The notes under the pieces: model-generated
What the model was told of the DNA's origin: nothing
What the model saw: the letters and a program-made list of their open reading frames with translations, nothing else
The model's database searches: none
Translations under genes and position numbers: made by a program
In this document: positions 1 to 5,252 of the stretch, piece by piece
How positions within the stretch are numbered: position 1 is the first letter of the stretch
Layout of the letters: every line of letters begins with the position of its first letter
DNA from: Methanosarcinales archaeon
GTDB lineage: Archaea; Halobacteriota; Methanosarcinia; Methanosarcinales; Methanogasteraceae
DNA: 5,762 nucleotides
Direction of reading: 5' to 3'
NCBI GenBank assembly: GCA_030594905.1
Contig: JAUVEF010000082.1
Coordinates: forward strand, 1-5,762

Positions 1-2210
1 TCAGTGTCTGCGCCATTGTCCGAATAAACATCGGTAAATATCGCGGGCAGTGGCTGAAACTCCGTGTAATTATAATGAACCGTGGTATAGTTACTGCGAT
101 CGAGCAGATCCCCTCTACGACTGTACATATAGAGATATATGTTGTATGTGTCGTTGATTCTGTTCTTCCAGATGCTCGTGCCTTCAAAATTGATCTGAAC
201 CGTCTGATCTGCGCCGGTTGCCTCTATGATAGTCTCTGCCCATATATAGTTGCCAGTCCTATCTTCCAGCCGCCCTCTCAACTGATACTCGCCCGAAATT
301 CCGGAATTCATACTGACATTCACTGTCAGGTAGTCATGCAGACCGTCGCCATCGGTATCGTTCCCATGATCCGGACCGATTCCACTGAAGAGTGGCGTCT
401 GAACAACGAAACTTACAGGGAGGTCAAACGTCTCCTGATCCGAGGATATCTCTATTGCTGCAACGTAATCTCCCGGTTCAACAGAGTCTGGCACTCTCAC
501 CGTTGCGGTGAAATTGGCACCGCTTCCAGATGGTAGTGTGCCCATGGTATCGTTGTCGAAACTGATCCAATCGCAGGATTCATGCCGGTAGAAGTCAACC
601 GCCCCTCTGAATGATACGGACTCGGTATGCCAGGGCAGATACCCGCAGTACGTTGTGATTTTCCATCTCCCAGGGGCAGGTTTGGTCAAGCGGAGCCTTG
701 TGACACCGGACTCCAGTTGCGCGTAACCTGCGTACCTCCCACTTGGATCGCGTAGCTCAAGATATAACATGCCATCCACGTCGTCACATTTCACAGTCAA
801 TTCAAACTGATCCAGACCGGAAGGAACCGTAAAGTACTCAGAAACATTTCCTTGTTCCATAATCGAGCCTTTGAATCGGTGGGCTTCAGTGATGTTGAGC
901 ATGATTGCGTCAAGCGAGGCGTTCGAGAGTCTGATGCCGTCGTTTGCGACAGAGAATGACTGAGACATCATGTCACCCGGTTTCAGGACTCCGGGATTCC
1001 ATCGGGGTGGTGTGCACGTCATTTTGTAGATCGTGATCGTGCCATTGAACATGGTGTTTTCTGAGATATCGTCACCATAAACGATCGCCATCCATCTGCC
1101 CGCAGACGGATTCTCTACAACCCCAGTATCGGTATTGGCATCGGTCTGCAGCTTTGATTGCGACACAATACATTCGTGTCTCGGGGTAAAGAGAATGAGA
1201 TCGGGATTGTCAGTACAATCCTTCAGAACCACTTCAAGCCGCTCGGTACTTGCCGGGACGTCAAAATAGAAGTATTCCCATTCGCAATCGTCAAGTGAAC
1301 CATTGAACGCACCCATTCCACCTACTATCTCCACGGACTGAGCGATATTCACAGTCACTGGCACTGTGAGAACAGCCCCCTCATCTCCGCTTATCGTTAT
1401 ATTTCCGGTATACATTCCGGAAGTGGTTCCATCTGGCACGGTCAGCGTGGCATAACACGTCTCCTGGCCGTTTGCCGGGATCGAGTCAGGAAGCGGCTGG
1501 ACGATTATCCAGTCTCCGGCAGTGCCGTTTGTAGTGATCGTCACCCCTGACAGTTCCCGGTCTGTTGCGAAGACAAAATTTGCAAAGTCTTCACAGCCCG
1601 GCGAAACTGCGTACACCTTCTTGGTGGGTCGGTCTGCCCCGTACGCAAGCCCGGTGTATGTCCATACGCCAGCGATCCACTGGTCAGGAACGATGCCCGC
1701 CAGCGCCAGCGGATCATCGTTGACTGCAAGATATGCCTGGTACGCATCGATTTTTCCGGTCCCCTGATAGAATTCCTCGTATTCATGCCCCTTCGTGTTG
1801 TCCAATTTGACGGCGGTTGTTGTCAGGGCAGCTTTCACCCCTGCCGGCGTCAAATCCGGGTTTGCCTGGAGTAGTAGTGCGGCTGCGCCCGCTGTGTGTG
1901 GTGTCGACATGCTTGTGCCGCTTACCGTGACATAATAGTCATCCACTGGCTCGCCCCTCGTAGTATCCCATGCCCTGCATGATATAATGTCCACACCAGG
2001 TGCTACGAGCGTTGGTTTTGTCCTTCCATCACTGGTGGGACCTGAACTGCTGAACTCGGCTACGCGTCCGTATTGATCTGACGCGCCGACCGTTATCGGT
2101 TTGACCGCATCACCGGGCGAATCGATGCCGGAATCGATGCAACCGGATGTTAAGATCAGCATCGCTGCCAGAAGACCGATCATGACCAGTTTGTTTGCTT
2201 TTGTCTTCAT
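1..2210 (-). CDS. C-terminal half of a split S8 subtilase with its own lipoprotein signal peptide (3' end beyond window)
   Basis: Open for 736 codons from ATG 2210 to the left edge, with no stop. Residues 1-24 form a lipoprotein signal peptide: K-rich start, hydrophobic stretch 8-20, lipobox LTSGC with Cys24. From SPGDA (31) it reads as the second half of a peptidase S8 domain: ITVGASD, AEFSSSGPTSDG, then GTSMSTPH with catalytic Ser100, ending near residue 165. The catalytic Asp and His are absent; they lie in the upstream ORF. Beyond are an Ig/NEW3-like segment (about 240-291), a PPC-like domain (297-377), a second PPC-like domain (446-524), a second Ig-like segment (542-604), and a module with a DxDxDG-like loop, NDTDGDG (from about 609). 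About 14 N-x-S/T sequons fit an extracellular location. The start is set by GGTGATC, with the GGTG core 6 nt from ATG. It follows the N-terminal half after 5 nt and is probably translationally coupled. Module names come from sequence feel, not a search; the S8 assignment is firm. Confidence 0.85.
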   Translation of the reverse strand, partial: MKTKANKLVMIGLLAAMLILTSGCIDSGIDSPGDAVKPITVGASDQYGRVAEFSSSGPTSDGRTKPTLVAPGVDIISCRAWDTTRGEPVDDYYVTVSGTSMSTPHTAGAAALLLQANPDLTPAGVKAALTTTAVKLDNTKGHEYEEFYQGTGKIDAYQAYLAVNDDPLALAGIVPDQWIAGVWTYTGLAYGADRPTKKVYAVSPGCEDFANFVFATDRELSGVTITTNGTAGDWIIVQPLPDSIPANGQETCYATLTVPDGTTSGMYTGNITISGDEGAVLTVPVTVNIAQSVEIVGGMGAFNGSLDDCEWEYFYFDVPASTERLEVVLKDCTDNPDLILFTPRHECIVSQSKLQTDANTDTGVVENPSAGRWMAIVYGDDISENTMFNGTITIYKMTCTPPRWNPGVLKPGDMMSQSFSVANDGIRLSNASLDAIMLNITEAHRFKGSIMEQGNVSEYFTVPSGLDQFELTVKCDDVDGMLYLELRDPSGRYAGYAQLESGVTRLRLTKPAPGRWKITTYCGYLPWHTESVSFRGAVDFYRHESCDWISFDNDTMGTLPSGSGANFTATVRVPDSVEPGDYVAAIEISSDQETFDLPVSFVVQTPLFSGIGPDHGNDTDGDGLHDYLTVNVSMNSGISGEYQLRGRLEDRTGNYIWAETIIEATGADQTVQINFEGTSIWKNRINDTYNIYLYMYSRRGDLLDRSNYTTVHYNYTEFQPLPAIFTDVYSDNGADT
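2119..2140 (-). repeat. 12-bp-period direct repeat at the junction of signal peptide and resumed S8 domain
   Basis: On the minus strand GCATCGATTC occurs twice (2140-2131 and 2128-2119), 12 bp apart, coding C-IDS-G-IDS-P. The first copy belongs to the lipoprotein signal end (SGCIDS) and the second leads into SPGDA of the subtilase. The position fits a microhomology or slippage seam, but the repeat is short. Confidence 0.6.
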
Positions 2211-2213
2211 CTT

Positions 2214-2220
2214 GATCACC
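2214..2220 (-). promoter_or_regulatory. Shine-Dalgarno GGTGATC for the second subtilase ORF
   Basis: Minus-strand GGTGATC is fully complementary to the GATCACC near the 3' end of archaeal 16S rRNA. Its GGTG core lies 6 nt before ATG 2210. It overlaps the last Gly codon and the TGA of the upstream ORF, so stop, ribosome site and restart form one compact element that favours reinitiation. It is the main reason to take the downstream ORF as translated rather than as dead sequence. Confidence 0.7.
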
Positions 2221-3211
2221 CCGAGTTTCCTGCTGCAACGCAGACAACAACTCCAGCATCCATTGCCGCATCAACAGTCATGCACTCTAGCTTGGACTGG
2301 ACATTGCCGGAATTAGAAAACCCCACACTTATGCTGATCACGTCTGCTCCGTTATCAACCGCCCATTCGATACCGGCAATCATATCGGATAGCTCCCCAT
2401 TCCCTTCACTATCCAGAATCCGTGCATTCATGAGCAGGGCTCCGGGAGCGACTCCTTTATACATCCCGCTCGATGCTTCCCCGGTTCCGGCGATTGTACC
2501 CGCGCAATGCGTTCCATGCCCATTCCGGTCATCTGCAGTCATGTCGTCATCCACAAAGTTCTTCTCGGCTATGACCTTGCCATAGAGATCGGGGTGATTC
2601 TTATCAATCCCGGTGTCAATGACTGCGACAACTATGCCGCTTCCATCGATCCCCTGATCCCACACTTGTTCTTCGGTTCCTTCTCCGCTCTCTGTCGCCA
2701 ATTCTACGGAGCCTGCCTGCGCTGGCTCTTCAGACTTTATCGGATATATCAGATGAATCTCACGGTCAAGGTACACACCTTCAACATCCGGAAGATCTGC
2801 GACCTTTTTGATTGATTCGGCGGGTATCTTTGCCGATATACCATTAATAATATGATACTGATGCTCTACATCCATATCGCGTTCTTGAAGTACGCCAACA
2901 ACGCATTTCTGGCTCGCGAGTGATGCCGTGCGCGTTTTGGGTTTCAACAGTACTATCACGCCTATTTTATCACCAGACTTGCTCTCTTCCATCTTTTTTG
3001 CCAGTTCAGCCCCCACGCTTGAATCCGTTGACTCGTGCGCCCTGATACTATTTTGCCACTCCGCGGGATACTGTTCGGCAATCAATGTTGGTATCGTTGC
3101 TTCAAATTGTGGGTCCGACGATCCACCACCCCCGGTTGATGCAGTTGCATAAAATACCAGTGTAACAGTCAAGATTGCTGCAATTGCAGCAATGGTTGTT
3201 CTTTTCATCAT
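2216..3211 (-). CDS. N-terminal half of a split S8 subtilase (Asp, His and oxyanion Asn, no Ser)
   Basis: 331 codons from ATG 3211. An in-frame ATG at 3232 exists, but GGAGG at 3225-3221 sits 9 nt before 3211 and inside the longer reading, so 3211 is preferred. Residues 1-25 are a signal peptide (MMKR plus hydrophobic core), followed by a GGGGSS linker. Residues about 81-158 resemble the inhibitor I9 propeptide (GVIVLL, INGISAKIP, VEGVYLDREI). The S8 domain starts near 185: catalytic Asp199 in VIDTGID, His232 in NGHGTHCAGT, substrate-cleft strand SISVGF, and oxyanion Asn329 in VAAGNSG. TGA follows at once, so the remaining S8 fold and catalytic Ser are missing; they are encoded by the next ORF in another frame. 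Alone this protein should be inactive. It contains no N-x-S/T sequon, unlike the partner half. It is either one subunit of a two-chain enzyme or the 5' part of a broken gene. Confidence 0.85.
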   Translation of the reverse strand: MMKRTTIAAIAAILTVTLVFYATASTGGGGSSDPQFEATIPTLIAEQYPAEWQNSIRAHESTDSSVGAELAKKMEESKSGDKIGVIVLLKPKTRTASLASQKCVVGVLQERDMDVEHQYHIINGISAKIPAESIKKVADLPDVEGVYLDREIHLIYPIKSEEPAQAGSVELATESGEGTEEQVWDQGIDGSGIVVAVIDTGIDKNHPDLYGKVIAEKNFVDDDMTADDRNGHGTHCAGTIAGTGEASSGMYKGVAPGALLMNARILDSEGNGELSDMIAGIEWAVDNGADVISISVGFSNSGNVQSKLECMTVDAAMDAGVVVCVAAGNSG

Positions 3212-3220
3212 AGTTTTGTG

Positions 3221-3225
3221 CCTCC
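3221..3225 (-). promoter_or_regulatory. Shine-Dalgarno GGAGG for the N-terminal subtilase half
   Basis: Minus-strand GGAGG lies 9 nt before ATG 3211 and 12 nt before the next ATG at 3208. It falls within codons 3-4 of the longer reading from 3232, which argues against that upstream start. Confidence 0.65.
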
Positions 3226-3253
3226 GATCCATAGTCTGTGTGTGTCGGTATGC

Positions 3254-3273
3254 AGGCGATCGTATTATCGCCT
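3254..3273 (-). other. Perfect 7-bp hairpin in the probable 5' leader of the subtilase gene
   Basis: AGGCGAT pairs exactly with ATCGCCT across a 6-nt loop. It lies 43-62 nt upstream of ATG 3211. If transcription starts further upstream, the hairpin would be in the 5' untranslated leader. No T-run follows it, so a terminator is unlikely. A role in mRNA stability or regulator binding is only inference. Confidence 0.4.
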
Positions 3274-3365
3274 TCTACACCAGACAACTGTCCGAACATT
3301 GTGCCCATAAAACAAAAAGCTTTCCACGAAATAAAGTTACAAAAGTATTAGACGCCGGATTTGTT

Positions 3366-3384
3366 CTTAATATTTTATATATCT
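3366..3384. promoter_or_regulatory. TATA-like archaeal promoter element, orientation ambiguous
   Basis: TTTTATATAT at 3373-3382 lies in a very AT-rich patch and matches the archaeal box A (TTTATATA-like). Read on the plus strand it would start RNA near 3400-3405, about 20 nt before a 55-codon ORF at 3423. Read on the minus strand, ATATATAAAATATT would start RNA near 3345, giving the subtilase gene a leader of about 130 nt. A weaker minus-strand box, CTTTATTTCG, lies at 3329-3338. The sequence does not decide between these. Confidence 0.45.
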
Positions 3385-3422
3385 TAACTTCGTGGCGCGC
3401 GTTTCGATTAATCATCAGAAAA

Positions 3423-3590
3423 ATGAATGAACTGTCAGATTTGATCGAGATGAACCGATCGAAGATCATGAGTCTATCTGCGAACACCCAACCATTGTCA
3501 ATTGTCGGCATGGATGAATCATCCGGTCAAGAAGCCGATCCGGAGTGCGTAATCCCCTTTCAGAGGATATCGTTCAGTTTTAACTGCTAA
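3423..3590 (+). CDS. Possible small hypothetical protein (55 aa), weakly supported
   Basis: A 55-codon reading from ATG 3423 to TAA 3590, in the only long gap of the window and opposite to all other genes. The product starts with a hydrophilic, probably helical stretch (MNELSDLIEMNRSKI) and ends QRISFSFNC. There is no signal peptide, membrane helix or motif I recognise. Support is the TATA-like box about 40 nt upstream, at a spacing suited to a short leader. Against it: no Shine-Dalgarno site, the reading frame stays open upstream to 3192 with an implausible peptide, and the length is within chance. It may be spurious, a small gene, or a fragment of a decayed one. Confidence 0.25.
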   Translation: MNELSDLIEMNRSKIMSLSANTQPLSIVGMDESSGQEADPECVIPFQRISFSFNC

Positions 3591-3655
3591 ATCGTAGATT
3601 TACAAGTTTAAGCATCTGTGGGGCAAGACATTTCTTTGCCAGTACGGTTCAGGTC

Positions 3656-4099
3656 TTATTTCTCCCGCAATTTAGGTGAGTCTAACCACAACCCTGACAC
3701 TTTCATCTCGTCCATGATCTCCTGGAAGACCACCCTGACGATAACATCTTCAGGCTCGTCGGTGAATCTTGCATTGTAGTGAACAACCGTGTACTGGTTT
3801 TCACTCTCCACTTTCCAGAATTCCTTTGATATGTAATCCCCGATCTTTGACCAGATCAAAATATTAGTCTCGTTGAAAACAGCCTCATTCATAGCATTCT
3901 TCATGGTTTGATCAAAATGACTGGAATATTTGGAATAATTATTCTCGCTCATACCTAATAGGATGTTTTCAGTGATCGGACCTGCGTATGTTCTCACTTG
4001 ATCCACCTCCACATGGTCTTCTTCCACGCATCCGGCAAATATCACAACCGCTGCAATTGTTACTACCGCCATCAAGCAGGATATAGTTCTTTTTCCCAT
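3656..4099 (-). CDS. DUF3887-like lipoprotein
   Basis: A 147-residue protein. Residues 1-24 are a lipoprotein signal peptide: MGKR, hydrophobic 9-22, lipobox IFAGC with Cys24. The mature part is a compact acidic domain: TYAGPITENILLGMSENNYSKYSSHFDQTMKNAM, a helical middle, then YTVVHYNARF and a C-terminal strand pair ending VSGLWLDSPKLREK. This pattern (net of NY-K-S-F, a small alpha+beta fold, GLWxDSPKLR end) matches the DUF3887 family of small secreted archaeal and bacterial proteins as I recall it; the function of that family is unknown. It should sit on the outer face of the cell membrane. It has its own probable promoter and a Shine-Dalgarno-like AGGGATGAT 5 nt before ATG, so it is likely a separate unit from the operon upstream. 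The domain name rests on memory; lipoprotein status is stronger. Confidence 0.75.
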   Translation of the reverse strand: MGKRTISCLMAVVTIAAVVIFAGCVEEDHVEVDQVRTYAGPITENILLGMSENNYSKYSSHFDQTMKNAMNEAVFNETNILIWSKIGDYISKEFWKVESENQYTVVHYNARFTDEPEDVIVRVVFQEIMDEMKVSGLWLDSPKLREK

Positions 4100-4142
4100 A
4101 TTTCATCATCCCTTTCAGTCTTATGTTCATATTCATGCGCAA

Positions 4143-4153
4143 TACTTATTAAG
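4143..4153 (-). promoter_or_regulatory. Probable TATA box of the lipoprotein gene
   Basis: Minus-strand CTTAATAAGTA lies 44 nt before ATG 4099. With the usual distance of about 25 nt from box to start, the leader would be about 20 nt and would contain the AGGGATGAT ribosome site. The match to TTTATATA is partial. Confidence 0.35.
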
Positions 4154-4236
4154 CGCTCTGATCGCCATGTTCTGCGATGGATCCCGGGCAGCTCCGGATG
4201 ATGCGGGCGACGCTTGGGTTGACTACACACGCACGA

Positions 4237-4626
4237 TTAGCCACCGTCCGGGTGGTGCACGGGTTCCGATTCCAATACACCATTCTCGCCCGGCTCATTT
4301 TCAGGCATATAGATGACCTCTCCGGTCTCCAGCCGGTATGCAGTCCCGATCTTGCTTCCCTGACCGCCCATGATCTGCTCGGTCATGTTCATCACCTTTA
4401 TTGTCTCCTTATCCTTGATTATGACCTGCATATTCGGGTCTCCTGGGTTCTTGACGATCGTGACGCTTGCATCAGCGTCAAGGAGTTCCGGCACGTTATA
4501 GGAGACAACAAGCGCAACAAGGAGTGCGACTGCAAAGACCATCGCAGCATCGAAGAGGTTTGCAACACCACCCAGCGGATCCTCCTCATCGTCGTCAAGA
4601 ATGATGCGCCGCCGGACCTTCCTCAT
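4237..4626 (-). CDS. DUF2149 protein, ExbD/MotB-like partner of the channel subunit
   Basis: 129 residues from ATG 4626. An in-frame ATG at 4677 lies within the upstream gene; GGAGGT at 4638-4633, 6 nt before 4626, decides the start. The start overlaps the upstream TGA as ATGA, so the two are translationally coupled. The protein has a basic then acidic cytoplasmic end (RKVRRR, DDDEEDP), one membrane helix (about 24-43) opening with NLFDAAMVFAVALL, and an outer domain with VTIVKNPGDPNM, NMTEQIMGGQG and GTAYRLETGEVIYMPE. These are hallmarks of DUF2149, which in methanogens sits beside a MotA/TolQ/ExbB protein. Asp26 is placed like the proton-carrying Asp of ExbD, TolR and MotB; that equivalence is inference. 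The C-terminal tail is variable and charged. The load driven by such a complex in archaea is unknown to me. Confidence 0.85.
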   Translation of the reverse strand: MRKVRRRIILDDDEEDPLGGVANLFDAAMVFAVALLVALVVSYNVPELLDADASVTIVKNPGDPNMQVIIKDKETIKVMNMTEQIMGGQGSKIGTAYRLETGEVIYMPENEPGENGVLESEPVHHPDGG

Positions 4627-5240
4627 TTCAAGACCTCCACAACATACTCCATGTCGCTTAAGTCCTGCGTGTACCACTTCTTCTTGATTAAGAGGATGCT
4701 GTAAGCCACCCCACCAGCCAGAAGACCGAGAACCGTCGTTGCGAATGCGATAACAAGATTTTCAGCAAGTTGCTGGATGTTTCCCGATGATAAGCCGATC
4801 AGTGCAGGACCCATTGGGATCAGTGTCCCCATAAGCCCCAGCATCGGACCGACCCGCGACACCAGTCTTGACTGCATCAGTTCACCCGAGATTGTCAGTT
4901 CGTAGTCCTGAAGCAGCTTCTCTGCCTCAACCGGGAAATTTTCCAAGTCAAGAATCTCCGAAATGTCTTTTGTGAACCTCTGTAATAGGTCGTTTGATCC
5001 GCTGCTTGTGAGAGCTGATGCGGCACCGTTCAGATCTCCTTTTTCGATCTTCATCTTCGCATCCCTGCAATTTTCCTTGAGCCTGCTTGAATCCCGGCTT
5101 CTTGCGGTGTACTCTGATACGAACTGCCCAACCGAGATAAACGACCACGCAATCAGTCCAAGCAATACGAGGACCACGGGGTAGAGCAGCGAACTTGAGA
5201 TCATGAACATTGTTCCGAATATTCCTGAAGATATATCCAT
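4623..5240 (-). CDS. MotA/TolQ/ExbB-family proton channel subunit
   Basis: 205 residues. Three membrane helices are visible at about 12-38, 127-151 and 160-186, with a large charged cytoplasmic part between the first two (RSRDSSRLKENCRD through LLQDYELTI). The conserved block is SRVGPMLGLMGTLIPMGPALIGLSSGNIQQLAENLVIAFATTVLGLLAGGVAY (from 128, in several parts: GLMGTLIPMGPAL, then NLVIAFATTVLGLLAGG), the signature of ExbB/TolQ including the polar TT in the last helix. Such proteins form pentameric rings that let ions pass and drive a partner of ExbD/MotB type. Here the partner is plausibly the overlapping DUF2149 gene. GGAGGAA at 5249-5243 gives a 4-nt spacer from GGAGG to ATG 5240. The gene begins 12 nt after the DUF2162 stop. 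Length is normal for an ExbB/TolQ-type subunit. Confidence 0.9.
   Translation of the reverse strand: MDISSGIFGTMFMISSSLLYPVVLVLLGLIAWSFISVGQFVSEYTARSRDSSRLKENCRDAKMKIEKGDLNGAASALTSSGSNDLLQRFTKDISEILDLENFPVEAEKLLQDYELTISGELMQSRLVSRVGPMLGLMGTLIPMGPALIGLSSGNIQQLAENLVIAFATTVLGLLAGGVAYSILLIKKKWYTQDLSDMEYVVEVLK
4633..4638 (-). promoter_or_regulatory. Shine-Dalgarno GGAGGT that sets the DUF2149 start
   Basis: GGAGGT lies inside the last codons of the upstream channel gene, 6 nt before ATG 4626. It selects the short form over the in-frame ATG at 4677. Confidence 0.75.
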
Positions 5241-5252
5241 TGTTCCTCCGCT

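Larger units (their letters stand above)
3212..3655. other. Long gap between the subtilase and lipoprotein genes
   Basis: 444 bases with lower GC than the flanking genes. They hold the subtilase leader with its hairpin (3254-3273), a TATA-like patch (3366-3384), the doubtful plus-strand ORF (3423-3590) and, after the lipoprotein stop, a weak stem GGCAA/TTGCC (3622-3640) with a 9-nt loop. I see no tRNA, repeat array or insertion sequence here. Confidence 0.6.

Noticed and set aside
75..536. Plus-strand 153-codon ORF.
   Set aside because: It lies opposite the continuous minus-strand subtilase chain, which has clear domain content; the plus-strand peptide shows no motif.
2216..2222. A GGGG-TGA run at the end of the first subtilase ORF where a -1 shift would enter the second ORF's frame and make one fused protein.
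   Set aside because: The fused product would carry a hydrophobic lipoprotein signal of about 24 residues inside the S8 core next to the S1 pocket, which is unlikely to fold. There is no classic slippery heptamer. Restart at ATG 2210 is the simpler reading.
3212..3232. Upstream in-frame ATG at 3232 as start of the N-terminal protease half.
   Set aside because: The GGAGG site falls inside that reading, and starting at 3211 gives a cleaner signal peptide beginning MMKR.
3622..3640. GGCAA/TTGCC stem downstream of the lipoprotein stop as a terminator.
   Set aside because: The stem has only 5 bp, the loop is 9 nt and no strong T-run follows on the minus strand.
4241..4255. CCACC/GGTGG inverted repeat at the 3' end of the DUF2149 gene.
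   Set aside because: It has a 5-bp stem, lies inside the coding end and lacks a T-run; chance is a sufficient explanation.
4627..4677. Upstream in-frame ATG at 4677 for the DUF2149 gene.
   Set aside because: It adds 17 residues unlike the family, overlaps the channel gene deeply, and ignores the well-placed GGAGGT and ATGA overlap.
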